A stretch of DNA of 64,000 bases from Flavobacterium denitrificans DSM 15936 (GCF_000425445.1 NZ_KE384377.1:484948-548947); one strand, 5' to 3'. Shown: positions 1 through 9,456, numbered from the stretch's first letter. Made by a program: numbers and translations. The notes: generated by a model not told the origin, from the letters alone.

Positions 1-324
1 TGGTTTTGATGATTTTCCAAAGCCAATTTGATCCGGAACAATTACACGGTAACCAGCAGCGTTTAATGCTTTTATTGTAGTTTCCCAATACGCACCATTA
101 AAATTTTTTCCGTGAAGCAATACCACATTTTTGTTGTTATAGTTTTCAGGAACAACATCCATATAAAACATTTGCATGTATTGGCGCTGATTGCTTAATT
201 CCAAAAATTGAACAGGAAAAGGATATTCGTAATTTGTTAAATTAATATCTAAAGGCTTGATATTGAAATCTTGAGCAGGTGCCAAAAAAGGAAATAGGAA
301 CAATAAAAGCTTTGCAATTTTCAT
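1..324 (-). CDS. Alpha/beta hydrolase, secreted, N-terminal part only
   Basis: The reverse strand reads from ATG at 324 for 108 codons and leaves the window at base 1 without a stop, so the 3' part is missing. The protein starts with a signal peptide ending near APAQ (about residue 18). A beta-strand and oxyanion-loop motif VVLLHGKNF follows at about residues 66-74, and then VIVPDQIGFGKSSKP, which is typical of alpha/beta hydrolase fold enzymes. The nucleophile elbow and the rest of the triad lie outside the window, so the substrate cannot be told. It is divergent from the next gene, with 280 bases of AT-rich spacer between them. Confidence 0.8.
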   Translation of the reverse strand, partial: MKIAKLLLFLFPFLAPAQDFNIKPLDINLTNYEYPFPVQFLELSNQRQYMQMFYMDVVPENYNNKNVVLLHGKNFNGAYWETTIKALNAAGYRVIVPDQIGFGKSSKP

Positions 325-604
325 TTTGGAGCAGATTATATGTTAAAAGCATAAAATTACCGTTAACCAATTTGAAATGCAAAGAATACTCTCTTAAAGT
401 TATCAGAAAAAAAGCTTTTGAAATAGTTTGATAGCTTTTATTGCCAATTATCGATGATTTATTGAAATTTTATCGATTAAATGATATCGATTTTGAAAAT
501 AATGCATTTTGACGAGTAATGTAGCACTTCAGGGAGCTTCTTTTATTAACAGGAAAATTGTATGTAATTTAGTATCAGAATGTTGTTAGCTAAAAAATAG
601 TATT

Positions 605-1297
605 ATGAGAAAAGCAATACTTTTGTTCCTGCTCACAGTCCCCACATTTGCCCAAGAACTCAATACATTTGATTTCGCCGTTATAAACTCAACCTTAATT
701 TCTGCAAATATCGATCTTGATAAAGGACGGAGTGTGGTCGCTGCCAATGAAGATCAATATTCGGCTTATTTTCAGTACGCCTTTAGTATGTGTGATGACG
801 ACATTATTTTCGGCGCTGGAATCGACAAGTCGGAAATTGATCGAACTTACATTGGCTACATCGGAAAAATTTGCGGTAAATTCAGAGCCACAATTGGAGT
901 TGGTTATTTTGAATCGCGGAGCGGCTATGATGGAACTTTTACAGGTTTCAGTATTTCGTGGCATTTCTCTGAAAACACTTATATAGGTGGAAATCTAGAA
1001 AATCTGCATTCTACAAGTGTTGATTACGAAACCGATGAAAGTTTTGATTATTACAAAAAGTTAGTTCCGAAAGTTTTTGGAAGCTATGAAATTATTCCAC
1101 ATGTGATTGCTTTTGGACAATTAAGTTCAAGAGTGAATGATATTGCCCTGAAATATCAAGTTCGCCGATTTTCTGCTGGCGGGTTTTATTCAGGACATTC
1201 AGTAGGAGGAATCTTCGGAACTGTAAATGTTGGCCGATTTGCCTTTTCCTGCAGTACGACTTTTGAGAAAGTAAATTTTGGACTTAAGTTTGAATAA
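605..1297 (+). CDS. Exported protein of unknown function, likely outer-membrane beta-barrel
   Basis: A 230-residue protein with a clear signal peptide (MRKAILLFLLTVPTFAQ, cleavage near residue 17). The mature part alternates short hydrophobic and polar stretches rich in Gly, Tyr, Phe and Ser (for example IGYIGKICGKFRATIGVGYF) and ends in Phe-Glu. This is what small outer-membrane beta-barrels look like. No catalytic motif is visible and I do not recognise a family. The gene stands alone between a divergent hydrolase and a convergent mscS-like gene. The barrel assignment is inferred from composition only. Confidence 0.6.
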   Translation: MRKAILLFLLTVPTFAQELNTFDFAVINSTLISANIDLDKGRSVVAANEDQYSAYFQYAFSMCDDDIIFGAGIDKSEIDRTYIGYIGKICGKFRATIGVGYFESRSGYDGTFTGFSISWHFSENTYIGGNLENLHSTSVDYETDESFDYYKKLVPKVFGSYEIIPHVIAFGQLSSRVNDIALKYQVRRFSAGGFYSGHSVGGIFGTVNVGRFAFSCSTTFEKVNFGLKFE

Positions 1298-1316
1298 AAG
1301 ATCCTCTATATTTTCT

Positions 1317-1457
1317 AACACATAGAAACATAGATTTATTTAGCGAAAAGAGTTGAGAAAGAAACTAGTTTCCAACACATAGTCCCGAAGTCTCGGGATG
1401 CATTTAAATTAGTGAAACGCCTTATTTTAAACTATAGGATCTATGATTCTATGTGTT
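1317..1457. repeat. Intergenic inverted repeat, ACACATAGAAACATAGAT type
   Basis: AACACATAGAAACATAGAT (1317-1335) pairs with 1439-1457, whose reverse complement differs at one of 19 positions. Between the arms are another CACATAG (about 1376) and a smaller palindrome, TCCCGA-N4-TCGGGA (1383-1398). The element fills the spacer between two convergent genes and could act as a bidirectional terminator or be a dispersed repeat. Confidence 0.7.
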
Positions 1458-1465
1458 GAAATTAA

Positions 1466-2302
1466 TTATTGCTTGATTGTCACCACTCTTTGTGGATATG
1501 GAATATCGATTTTCGCTTCATCAAAACGTTTTTTAATGCTTTGAAGCAAATCACAATACATAACAAAACCTTCGGTAGAGTTTTTTGCCCAGGCCCACGC
1601 TTTTAAATTTACGCTAGAATCTGCCAGCGCAACAACGCGAGCCACGACTAATGGTGTGTTTTGCTTTTTGGCTTCGGCAGTTCTGGTGTCAATAAAAAAT
1701 GGATGTTTGGCAATTTCATCTTGCATGATTTTTAATGCTTCTTCGATATTTGATTCATAGCCAATTCCGATTTCTATTATTTTACAGCATTTTGTGTCGT
1801 GCATATTGGTGTTTACAATAATTTGAGCGCTGATTACAGAATTAGGAATAATGATTCGGTTGTTTTCAGCATCTTTCAGAACAACTTGTCTTAAATTAAT
1901 ATCTTCAACTGTTCCGACAAAATTATTGATTGTGATTTTATCGTTGATTTTGAAAGGTTTGAAAATAACTAAAAATATTCCGCTAACAATATTGCTCAAC
2001 GCTTGCTGAGAAGCCAAACCAGCAACGAGAGAAATAACGCCGGCGCCGGCTAAAAAGGAATGTCCGATGATTTTAAACTCGGGAATTTGGATTAGGGCAA
2101 AAGCAAATCCAAGAATGTAAATTACGGTTATGACCAAATGTTTTAAGAATCTAAAACCAGTGGCATCATATTCTTTGTCATTTAGTTTTCGGTATAAAAA
2201 ATAACGAAGAATTTTATCTGTTAAAGCGCCCAAAACTATTGTAACGATAGCGATAATAACAATAAAAAATACAATTCTAAAGTCTTTTACGTAATCAATC
2301 AT
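1466..2302 (-). CDS. Mechanosensitive ion channel, MscS family
   Basis: A 278-residue small-conductance mechanosensitive channel of the inner membrane that releases solutes on osmotic downshock. The N-terminus has hydrophobic helices (about residues 10-30 and 60-80). The pore-lining helix region GAGVISLVAGLASQQALSN is rich in Gly and Ala, as in TM3 of MscS. It is followed by the beta domain (FKINDKITINNFVGTVEDINLR) and an alpha/beta C-terminal domain. I chose ATG at 2302; an upstream in-frame TTG at 2338 would lie inside the terminator hairpin of the preceding gene. It is shorter than multi-domain MscK/YnaI types and close to E. coli MscS in length. Confidence 0.92.
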   Translation of the reverse strand: MIDYVKDFRIVFFIVIIAIVTIVLGALTDKILRYFLYRKLNDKEYDATGFRFLKHLVITVIYILGFAFALIQIPEFKIIGHSFLAGAGVISLVAGLASQQALSNIVSGIFLVIFKPFKINDKITINNFVGTVEDINLRQVVLKDAENNRIIIPNSVISAQIIVNTNMHDTKCCKIIEIGIGYESNIEEALKIMQDEIAKHPFFIDTRTAEAKKQNTPLVVARVVALADSSVNLKAWAWAKNSTEGFVMYCDLLQSIKKRFDEAKIDIPYPQRVVTIKQ

Positions 2303-2322
2303 AAATTTTGATTTTGAGAAAA

Positions 2323-2364
2323 AAAATCCAAAAAACAATTTTTGAATATTGCTTTTTGGATTTT
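2323..2364 (-). terminator. Rho-independent terminator after the thioesterase gene
   Basis: A 17-base stem (2323-2339 with 2348-2364, one A/G difference that allows a wobble pair) with an 8-base loop. It lies 30 bases past the thioesterase stop codon on the minus strand and just ahead of the MscS start. Confidence 0.75.
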
Positions 2365-2393
2365 ATAAAGTTAAGACAAATATTTGTTCGATT

Positions 2394-2831
2394 TTATAGT
2401 CCAACAAAATCATCGCTTTTTGGGAAAATGCTCAACGCTTCAATTGCTATTTCTGGCGTTGGAGAAGCTAGTTTTCTAAGTTTTGTGTCCATCCATGCGC
2501 CGTCAACGGTAATGGTTGCACAAAGTGTATCATCTTCTCTTTTAAACTCATGAATGATTGACCAGCGCGAAGCATCGGCTTTCATTTTTGATGTTTTGGT
2601 ATGAATGAATATTTTGTCTGAAAGTTTTAATTCTTTTCTGAAAACACATTCTTCTCTAAATAAAACCGGTCCAAAACCTTGTGTCTGCATTACTTTCAAA
2701 GTCAAACCAAGTTCTTCGAGGATTTCAATACGATGCTGTGCACCAAAATCATAATAAGCACTGTGGCGAACGTGAAAATTTGGGTCTAAATCGGACCAGC
2801 GAAAAGAAATTTCTTTAATAAATGAAGCCAT
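2394..2831 (-). CDS. Acyl-CoA thioesterase, hotdog fold (4HBT type)
   Basis: A 145-residue cytoplasmic protein. The start FRWSDLDPNFHVRHSAYYDF is the conserved N-terminal signature of 4-hydroxybenzoyl-CoA thioesterase/YbgC-like hotdog enzymes, with the catalytic Asp in the W-S-D-L-D segment. The following helix (RIEILEELG) and the strands up to TVDGAWMD fit the fold. Such enzymes hydrolyse acyl-CoA thioesters; the acyl group here cannot be told from sequence. It is transcribed alone, with a strong terminator behind it. Confidence 0.85.
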   Translation of the reverse strand: MASFIKEISFRWSDLDPNFHVRHSAYYDFGAQHRIEILEELGLTLKVMQTQGFGPVLFREECVFRKELKLSDKIFIHTKTSKMKADASRWSIIHEFKREDDTLCATITVDGAWMDTKLRKLASPTPEIAIEALSIFPKSDDFVGL

Positions 2832-2943
2832 TTTGTAATTGTAATTAATGAGAAACCGAAATTACGAATAAAAAATAGACGAATAACACAAAATTACTAT
2901 GCATGCATATTTTTATTGTTTTTCTTTAAGGGAAATATTTTCA

Positions 2944-3417
2944 TTATACTCTTTCAACTAAACAGTTATAGCAACCAGGTTTTGCATTGTGAATGTGGAT
3001 GTAATCTATTTTTTCGTTTTCAAAAGCCTTAAAAATCTGTTCCTTAAGATTATTTCCTTCTATTACGGTTGCTTCCTTCATAATACCGTTTTTGTCATAA
3101 CCACGGAGTGAAAGTAACCTATGATTGAGCATTGTTGGTATTTCGTTGTTTTTAAATATTGGGGTGCTGGCTCTTTGTCGAATGAAAATTGGTCCGCTAG
3201 CTTGATACGGCGAGTTTGTTTTGTGATGCTGATATGGCAAGAGAATAACTTCTTCTCCTATTTCTGCATCTTCGAGACTTAATCTACAAGGAAATCCAGG
3301 AAACTTATCAACTGTCATTTTAATTGCACCAATTTTTTCTAGTTCTAAATCAGTTAATTCAAATAATCCTAAAAACTGAAGATGATTTAAAGGAAGAATT
3401 TTAAAATTTGCTTTCAT
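2944..3417 (-). CDS. DUF1203 family protein
   Basis: A 157-residue cytoplasmic protein without signal or membrane segments. The central segment with CRLSLEDAEIGEEVILLPYQ, the later GPIFIRQ and the C-terminal IDYIHIHNAKPGCYNCLVERV match what I know of the DUF1203 family: a proline-rich body and a C-terminal Cys-x2-Cys near the end. The function of the family is not established. The neighbours (thioesterase, TlpA-like protein) give no pathway hint. The two cysteines in PGCYNC could bind a metal or form a disulfide; that is speculation. Confidence 0.75.
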   Translation of the reverse strand: MKANFKILPLNHLQFLGLFELTDLELEKIGAIKMTVDKFPGFPCRLSLEDAEIGEEVILLPYQHHKTNSPYQASGPIFIRQRASTPIFKNNEIPTMLNHRLLSLRGYDKNGIMKEATVIEGNNLKEQIFKAFENEKIDYIHIHNAKPGCYNCLVERV

Positions 3418-3510
3418 ATTTTTTTTTAAGCAAAAATCTTTTGTTTTAGAATATTAGAAAATCCAAATCTTGCTATTTTTGAATTATTTCTATAGATGTA
3501 TGAGAATGGA

Positions 3511-4281
3511 TTATTTTGCAAGCAGTTTTTTGATTTCAGTGGCAATGTTATCTAGATTTCCTTCAGCATTTCCTGTTGCCGTAAATTTTACAACTCCATT
3601 TTGATCGATCACGAAGTTTTTAGGAATTGAATTTGTGGCATAATCGTTCCAAATTTTTCGGTCGGCATCGATTCCGTAATTAAAATTCAGTCCGTCGCTT
3701 TTAAGTTTAATAACTTTTTTTGCCACTATTTTTTCAGCTTCTCCACTTGAAATGGCTAAAAACACAAAATTGTCGTTTTTGAATGGCTCTAGAATTTTTT
3801 CCGGAACATCATAAAATTCTTGAAGGCAAGGCGCGCACCAAGTTGCCCAAAAATTGACAAGAACCACTTTTCCTTTTAAATCGGAAAGTTTTAGTTCTTT
3901 TCCATCAACAAGTTTCAAGGTAAAATATTTGGCTTTATCGTTTACATTCAGAAGATATTCGAGATTTTCTTTTTTGGCTATTTTTTCAGGAGTTGAACTA
4001 CTATTTTCTGGTTTTGCAATATCATAAATCTCGACCAAGCTTATAAACTCTTTATCTCCAATTTTATCACCAAATTTTTTTGCAAATTCATTTCTTTTTT
4101 CTTCCGAAACACCATTTGACATTGATTTTATACGCCCTTCTTTGCCATATTCTTCAAGTTGTTGCATGGTGATAATTTCATTGTTGGCTATGATTACTCT
4201 TTCAGGTTTTTTTGCGACTTTAGTTTGTGCGTAAAAGAGCGGTGTAATTAACAAAAGAGCAAAATAAATTAGTTTTTTCAT
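3511..4281 (-). CDS. TlpA-family thioredoxin-like protein, periplasmic
   Basis: A 256-residue exported protein. The signal peptide ends at about residue 19 (FYAQ). Residues 20-115 form a charged region of unknown fold. A thioredoxin-like domain of the TlpA/ResA/AhpC-TSA type follows, with WATWCAPC and redox cysteines C149 and C152, then the cis-Pro loop region SIPKNFVID. Such proteins reduce or exchange disulfides in envelope proteins, for example in cytochrome c maturation. No cytochrome genes are nearby, so the partner is unknown. It is a single gene with its own upstream spacer. Confidence 0.9.
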   Translation of the reverse strand: MKKLIYFALLLITPLFYAQTKVAKKPERVIIANNEIITMQQLEEYGKEGRIKSMSNGVSEEKRNEFAKKFGDKIGDKEFISLVEIYDIAKPENSSSTPEKIAKKENLEYLLNVNDKAKYFTLKLVDGKELKLSDLKGKVVLVNFWATWCAPCLQEFYDVPEKILEPFKNDNFVFLAISSGEAEKIVAKKVIKLKSDGLNFNYGIDADRKIWNDYATNSIPKNFVIDQNGVVKFTATGNAEGNLDNIATEIKKLLAK

Positions 4282-4371
4282 GGGTTAGATTTTATAGTTT
4301 TTGATAAATATAAGAGCTTTTTGTAAGTTGATTTTTAATTGTAAGAATTCTTTAGAAAATCTTAACTATTG

Positions 4372-5475
4372 TTAACTGTTTAGTTTAGAGTGAAGTCGTT
4401 TTTGTTCAGAGAATTTTAGGAGAAAATCAGCGATTATTTCGGTTTCTTCAATAAGAAAGCTTGGGTTGAAATATTTAATGTAAGGAAGTAATTCATCAAC
4501 TGTGAGTATTTTTACAAATTGAAACTCTTCGATTGGTTTTTTGTTGGTAAAAACAATTACGTTTTTAATCGGTACTTTTCGGTTTCCCCAATATTGCCGG
4601 GAAAAATCATGGTTTAATTTGCTTATTTGATTGTTGAAGAGCCGAAATAAAGCATAATTGGTTCTAAGGACTTGTTCAACAGGAGAGCGCAAATCGGGAT
4701 TGTTTAAAGAACTGTCACTCCAGTTTTTTGTTTCGATCAGAAAAACTCCAGCGGGAGAAATCAATAGATGATCAATTTGAATCGAATGAATGCGATCGTC
4801 GTTGTTTTTATTATAGATTGGCGGATCGAAAGTGCAGCAAAAATCATTTATCAAAATGTAATCGTCGGTTAATTTTTTGAGTGTGCTTTCTACTTTTTGC
4901 TCGCCAATTGCGCCGTAAATGGTATTGCTTAGTGTTTCAATTATGTCTTTTTTCTTCTCAAAAGCTTGTAAATCATAAAAACTGCTTTCGTTTACAACAT
5001 TTTGGAAATTGGCAGAAATATACTCGAATCGTTTATTTTTTCGAAAAAGCTGTTTTTTTACCTGATAATTAAAAAGAAAGATGTCGTAATGAAATTTAAG
5101 CTGTGCCGACCAAAATTTTGTGCAGATAACGAGATTGAGCCAATAGTCTTTTATTGTGGGGATAATTTTGGAATGGGTTTCCGGAAGATTTTCAATTTGG
5201 TCATTAAAATTGTCAAGTTGCTGTCTTAATTGCAGTTCGAGAACCATTTTTTTTTGTGAAATGGAAGTATTTAAATCGGATAAATCTTTTTCAAGTGCGA
5301 ACTTTTCTTCTTCAATAAATAAAGTATGATTCGAAATAATTTGCTCTTCGTTGATTTGATGATTATTCCGGAAATTAATTAGTTCATTCAACGAATCAAA
5401 ATGGTCAATGTTATATCTGACTAAATCAATTTGTAAAGTATTTAGACATCCGATGGTATTGTAAACTCTACACAT
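4372..5475 (-). CDS. NERD domain protein (nuclease-related)
   Basis: A 367-residue protein. The N-terminal half is mostly helical and charged, probably a coiled coil (about residues 45-95). The NERD domain spans about residues 190-310: the start SNTIYGAIGEQKVESTLKKL, then IHSIQIDHLLISPAGVFLIE and TKNW give the D-x(n)-E-x-K layout of restriction-endonuclease-like folds. NERD proteins are thought to be nucleases or DNA-processing factors, but few have been studied. No methylase, helicase or other defence partner is adjacent. The start ATG at 5475 is the only one that gives the full N-terminus. Confidence 0.8.
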   Translation of the reverse strand: MCRVYNTIGCLNTLQIDLVRYNIDHFDSLNELINFRNNHQINEEQIISNHTLFIEEEKFALEKDLSDLNTSISQKKMVLELQLRQQLDNFNDQIENLPETHSKIIPTIKDYWLNLVICTKFWSAQLKFHYDIFLFNYQVKKQLFRKNKRFEYISANFQNVVNESSFYDLQAFEKKKDIIETLSNTIYGAIGEQKVESTLKKLTDDYILINDFCCTFDPPIYNKNNDDRIHSIQIDHLLISPAGVFLIETKNWSDSSLNNPDLRSPVEQVLRTNYALFRLFNNQISKLNHDFSRQYWGNRKVPIKNVIVFTNKKPIEEFQFVKILTVDELLPYIKYFNPSFLIEETEIIADFLLKFSEQKRLHSKLNS

Positions 5476-5520
5476 ATTCGCTCTTCATTAATTACCATGC
5501 GATATAATTTATTTAGATGT

Positions 5521-5982
5521 TTAGAGATTCATTTTCGATAATTCAACTTCAAGTTTATCAAAGTTTTCTTCATTTTTATCGACAACGTAGGGTTTCAGTT
5601 TTTGACATTCCTCGACGGTTTCGAAAAGCATTTTAAAAACGACTTTTGTTTTGTTTTCGTCAACCGTTTCAAAAGTTGTTAGAATTTGGAATAGTGGTTT
5701 GGAATAACGTTTCCAAGCAATAAGATTGGGTCTGTCAATTTTTATGAATTCACATTCATTGGCATAATTTCCAGCTTCAGGCCCGTGCATGATAAAGCTC
5801 CATTTGCCGCCTTCGCAAAAATTAAATTCATTGAAAGTATTGGTAAAGCCTTTTGGTCCCCACCAATTTTTCAAATGATCAGGATCACTCCAAGCTTTAA
5901 AAACCAGTTCTTGGGGAAAATTCAGAACTCGGGTTGTCACGATTTCTGATTCTGGCGTGGTTGCTGTAATTTCTGACTTCAT
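5521..5982 (-). CDS. SRPBCC / AHSA1-like domain protein
   Basis: A 153-residue cytoplasmic protein of the START-like (Bet v 1) superfamily, AHSA1/YndB subgroup. The signature is clear: TRVLNFPQELVFKAWSDPDH at residues 17-36, then LKNWWGPKGFTNTFNEFNF and GKWSFIMHGPEAG. These proteins form a deep hydrophobic pocket and bind small lipophilic ligands. Bacterial members often sit near ArsR regulators, but none is present here. The ligand is unknown. It is a single gene divergent from dnaK across a 365-base regulatory spacer. Confidence 0.88.
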   Translation of the reverse strand: MKSEITATTPESEIVTTRVLNFPQELVFKAWSDPDHLKNWWGPKGFTNTFNEFNFCEGGKWSFIMHGPEAGNYANECEFIKIDRPNLIAWKRYSKPLFQILTTFETVDENKTKVVFKMLFETVEECQKLKPYVVDKNEENFDKLEVELSKMNL

Positions 5983-6140
5983 TTTATTTTTGTTTAAGTG
6001 ATTAAAAATAAAACAATTATCGCTTAATTCGGTTTTTCTTTTAAGGAATTTATTTTTTTAACAATGCTAGCGATTATTTCAAACAAGATTTTTTATTTGG
6101 TAAATAAAGAGTTTAATAAAAGATGAATTCCTTGTAATTA

Positions 6141-6297
6141 TGTCATAATCAAAAAGTTTGTCGAAAATAATGACAGCCAAAAATAACTATGCCACACCTG
6201 TCAGACGTACAAAATGTCATGTTGTCAGATGATTTTAAAAGTTCTGACGGCAAAACTGACAATTTTATTTAGTTTTTTATAATGGCACAAAGATTGA
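6141..6297 (+). promoter_or_regulatory. dnaK control region: sigma-54-like -24/-12 element with upstream TGTCA sites
   Basis: TGGCAC (6283-6288), five bases, then TTGA (6294-6297) matches the sigma-54 consensus TGGCAC-N5-TTGC except for the last base. No TTG-N17-20-TAnnTTTG housekeeping promoter is visible before dnaK. Upstream are repeated TGTCA/TGACA words: 6141-6145, 6171-6175, 6199-6203 (within CTGTCAG), 6215-6219, 6223-6227, then in the opposite sense CTGAC at 6244-6248 and CTGACA at 6256-6261. They may be binding sites of an activator. The spacer 5983-6347 holds no gene. Confidence 0.5.
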
Positions 6298-6347
6298 CTT
6301 ATGCCACCTGAGTTATAAAATTAAATCAAAAATTAAATATATAAAAA

Positions 6348-8231
6348 ATGGGTAAAATAATCGGAATTGACTTAGGTACGACGAACTCTTGTGTTTCTGT
6401 AATGGAAGGTAACGAAGCAGTTGTTATCCCTAACGCAGAAGGAAAAAGAACTACACCATCTATCATCGCTTTTGTTGAAGGTGGAGAAATTAAAGTAGGT
6501 GATCCTGCAAAAAGACAAGCAGTAACGAATCCTACAAAAACGATTGCTTCTATTAAACGTTTTATGGGACACACTTTTGCAGAAACTGAAGGTGAAGCAA
6601 AAAGAGTTCCTTACAAAGTAGTAAAAGGTGACAACAATACTCCACGTGTGGATATTGATGGTCGTTTATACACTGCTCAAGAATTGTCTGCAATGACACT
6701 TCAAAAAATGAAAAAAACTGCTGAAGACTATTTAGGTCAAACAGTAACTGAGGCAGTTATTACAGTTCCTGCTTACTTTAACGATGCACAACGTCAAGCT
6801 ACAAAAGAAGCTGGTGAAATCGCTGGTCTTAAAGTTATGCGTATCATCAATGAGCCAACTGCTGCTGCACTTGCTTACGGATTAGATAAAAAAGGAAACG
6901 ATCAAAAAATTGCTGTTTACGATTTAGGTGGAGGTACTTTTGATATCTCTGTTCTTGAATTAGGAGACGGTGTATTCGAAGTATTATCTACAAATGGTGA
7001 TACTCACTTAGGAGGTGATGATTTTGACCAAGTTATTATTGACTGGTTAGCTGACGAATTCAAATCTGAAGAAGGAATTGATTTACGTTTAGATCCAATG
7101 TCATTACAGCGTTTAAAAGAAGCTGCTGAGAAAGCTAAGATTGAATTGTCATCTTCTGCTGAAACAGAAATCAACTTACCTTACGTAACTGCTACTGCTT
7201 CTGGACCAAAACACTTAGTGAAAAAATTATCTAGAGCTAAATTTGAGCAATTATCTGATACTTTAGTAAAACGTTCTATGGAGCCAGTTGCTAAAGCATT
7301 AAAAGATGCAGGTTTATCTACATCTGATATCGACGAAGTAATCCTTGTAGGAGGTTCTACTCGTATGCCAAGAATCGCTGACGAAGTGGAGAAATTCTTC
7401 GGTAAAAAAGCTTCTAAAGGAGTTAACCCTGATGAGGTTGTTGCTATTGGAGCTGCTATTCAAGGTGGAGTTTTATCTGGAGATGTAAAAGATGTATTGT
7501 TACTTGACGTAACACCTCTTTCTTTAGGTATCGAAACTATGGGTGGTGTATTGACTAAATTAATCGAGTCTAACACAACTATCCCAACTAAAAAATCTCA
7601 AGTATTCTCTACTGCTGCTGATTCTCAACCATCTGTTGAAATCCACGTATTACAAGGAGAAAGAGCTATGGCTGCTGATAACAAAACTATCGGTCGTTTC
7701 CACTTAGATGGTATTCCACCAGCACCAAGAGGAGTTCCTCAAATCGAAGTAACTTTCGATATCGATGCTAATGGTATCATCAAAGTTTCTGCAACTGATA
7801 AAGGAACTGGAAAATCTCACGATATCCGTATCGAAGCTTCTTCTGGATTAACAGCTGAAGAAATCGAAAAAATGAAAAAAGATGCTGAAGCTAACGCTGA
7901 TGCTGACAGAATTGCAAAAGAAAGAGCTGAGAAATTGAACGAAGCTGACAGTACTATTTTCCAAACTGAATCTCAATTGAAAGAGTTAGGAGATAAATTG
8001 ACAGACGATCAAAAAACAGCTATCGAATATGCTTTAACTGAATTGAGAATGGCTCACCAATCTCAAGATCTTGATGCAATCCAAAAAGGATTAGACAATG
8101 TAAATGCAGCTTGGAAAACAGCTACAGAAGCAATGTACGCTCAAGGTGGTGAAGGTCAACAAGCTGCTCCACAACAAGAGCAGTCTTCTGGAGATAACGT
8201 TGAAGACGTTGAATTCGAAGAAGTAAAATAA
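6348..8231 (+). CDS. dnaK: Chaperone protein DnaK (Hsp70)
   Basis: A 627-residue cytoplasmic Hsp70. The ATPase domain (residues 1-380) carries phosphate motif 1 ([12 protein letters not shown]), [10 protein letters not shown] and the adenosine motif [10 protein letters not shown]. The substrate-binding domain follows ([15 protein letters not shown], then [20 protein letters not shown]). The helical lid ends in the conserved acidic tail EDVEFEEVK. The length is normal. With DnaJ and GrpE, which are not in this window, it folds and protects proteins. The gene is monocistronic: a sigma-54-like promoter in front and a good terminator behind. Codon use is strongly biased, as expected for a highly expressed gene. 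Confidence 0.99.
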   Translation: MGKIIGIDLGTTNSCVSVMEGNEAVVIPNAEGKRTTPSIIAFVEGGEIKVGDPAKRQAVTNPTKTIASIKRFMGHTFAETEGEAKRVPYKVVKGDNNTPRVDIDGRLYTAQELSAMTLQKMKKTAEDYLGQTVTEAVITVPAYFNDAQRQATKEAGEIAGLKVMRIINEPTAAALAYGLDKKGNDQKIAVYDLGGGTFDISVLELGDGVFEVLSTNGDTHLGGDDFDQVIIDWLADEFKSEEGIDLRLDPMSLQRLKEAAEKAKIELSSSAETEINLPYVTATASGPKHLVKKLSRAKFEQLSDTLVKRSMEPVAKALKDAGLSTSDIDEVILVGGSTRMPRIADEVEKFFGKKASKGVNPDEVVAIGAAIQGGVLSGDVKDVLLLDVTPLSLGIETMGGVLTKLIESNTTIPTKKSQVFSTAADSQPSVEIHVLQGERAMAADNKTIGRFHLDGIPPAPRGVPQIEVTFDIDANGIIKVSATDKGTGKSHDIRIEASSGLTAEEIEKMKKDAEANADADRIAKERAEKLNEADSTIFQTESQLKELGDKLTDDQKTAIEYALTELRMAHQSQDLDAIQKGLDNVNAAWKTATEAMYAQGGEGQQAAPQQEQSSGDNVEDVEFEEVK

Positions 8232-8240
8232 TTCTTTAGC

Positions 8241-8268
8241 ATTAAGTAATTAGTACAAAGTATTAAGA
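8241..8268. repeat. Degenerate 7-base tandem repeat
   Basis: Four consecutive 7-mers, ATTAAGT, AATTAGT, ACAAAGT and ATTAAGA, sit between the dnaK stop codon and its terminator. They belong to the set of period-7/8 arrays in spacers of this window. Confidence 0.5.
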
Positions 8269-8271
8269 TAG

Positions 8272-8302
8272 AAAACCGAGTCAGAAATGGCTCGGTTTTT
8301 TT
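8272..8302 (+). terminator. dnaK terminator
   Basis: AAAACCGAG (8272-8280) pairs with CTCGGTTTT (8291-8299). The loop is 10 bases and a T run follows to 8302. Confidence 0.9.
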
Positions 8303-8385
8303 GTTTATAGGTTTTTCACAAACTGACAATTGTCATTTCCCATTCCAAATCTTTTTCGTAATATTACTATTGTAAATTTTCATGA

Positions 8386-9456
8386 ATGAGAAAGATAAAA
8401 TACAAGAAAGGGCGTAAACTGCAACATACTAGTTTAGAGTATACAGGATCTCACAAAGATTTTCAGACAGAGATGCAACTTTTTGTATATAATGATACTG
8501 AGATTACAGAATATGAAAAGTTTAATCCTTTGGCTTTAAATTCTTGTTTTGATTATTCTAAAAACAATTGGCTTAACATCCACGGATTAAATGATATTAA
8601 TCTTATCAAAATGATTGGTGCACATTTTGCACTTGACGATTTTTTGTTGGCAGATATTTTAAACACTACTAAAAGAACGAAACTTGAAGAACAACAAGAC
8701 GTTTTATTTTTCAATATAAAATCACTTTTACCGTCAGAGTCATCCGACGATCTAAAAGTGGAACAACTTAGTTTTATTTTGAAAGATGGGATTTTGATTT
8801 CCTTTCAGGAAAAACGAAGCGATTTCTTTACTCACATCCGCGAGCGTCTGCGTACCCATGCAGGAATCGTAAGAACCAAAAAAGTCGATTATCTTCTTTA
8901 TCTGTTGTTAGATGCCGTGATGGAAAACTTTTACATTACGATAGAAGACGAAGAAAATAACATTGAAGAACTGATTAATTTGACCAAAAAAGGCGCTGAT
9001 CCTGTTATTTTGGAAAAGATTGAAAACCATCGTGATAATTTTAATTTTTTAAAACGTTCTATTGTGCCTCTTCGTGATTCGTTATACTATCTGAAAACGA
9101 TTAAAGACGACGAGACAAATGGATTAATTCAAAAGGACACTTTTAATTTCTTTATCAGATTGCATCAAAAGAGCTTGGAACTTTTAGAACAAATAGAATC
9201 GGATATGAGTTCATTGGAAAGTGCTTCCAATTTTTATTTTTCGGAACAAAGCCGAAAAATGAACGAAATTATGAAAACGCTGACGATAATTTCAGCCATA
9301 TTTATTCCGCTCACCTTCATAGTTGGAGTTTACGGAATGAATTTTGAAAATATGCCTGAACTAAAGACGCAAAACGGCTATTTTATTGTAATGGGCGTGA
9401 TGCTTTTATTAGTTGTTGCCTTGATTGTTTATTTTAAAAAAAGACGTTGGTTTTAA
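8386..9456 (+). CDS. corA: Magnesium/cobalt transporter CorA
   Basis: A 356-residue CorA-family divalent cation channel of the inner membrane. The large N-terminal soluble part (about 1-290) is the funnel domain. Two C-terminal helices follow: TM1 at about 293-316 (IISAIFIPLTFIVGVYGMNF), with the diagnostic Y-G-M-N filter motif, and TM2 at about 330-350, ending in the basic tail KKRRWF. The length and motif order are typical. It mediates Mg2+ uptake as a pentamer. An ATG at 8382 is out of frame, so 8386 is the start. The gene is 150 bases past dnaK, behind its terminator, and is a separate unit. Confidence 0.97.
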   Translation: MRKIKYKKGRKLQHTSLEYTGSHKDFQTEMQLFVYNDTEITEYEKFNPLALNSCFDYSKNNWLNIHGLNDINLIKMIGAHFALDDFLLADILNTTKRTKLEEQQDVLFFNIKSLLPSESSDDLKVEQLSFILKDGILISFQEKRSDFFTHIRERLRTHAGIVRTKKVDYLLYLLLDAVMENFYITIEDEENNIEELINLTKKGADPVILEKIENHRDNFNFLKRSIVPLRDSLYYLKTIKDDETNGLIQKDTFNFFIRLHQKSLELLEQIESDMSSLESASNFYFSEQSRKMNEIMKTLTIISAIFIPLTFIVGVYGMNFENMPELKTQNGYFIVMGVMLLLVVALIVYFKKRRWF

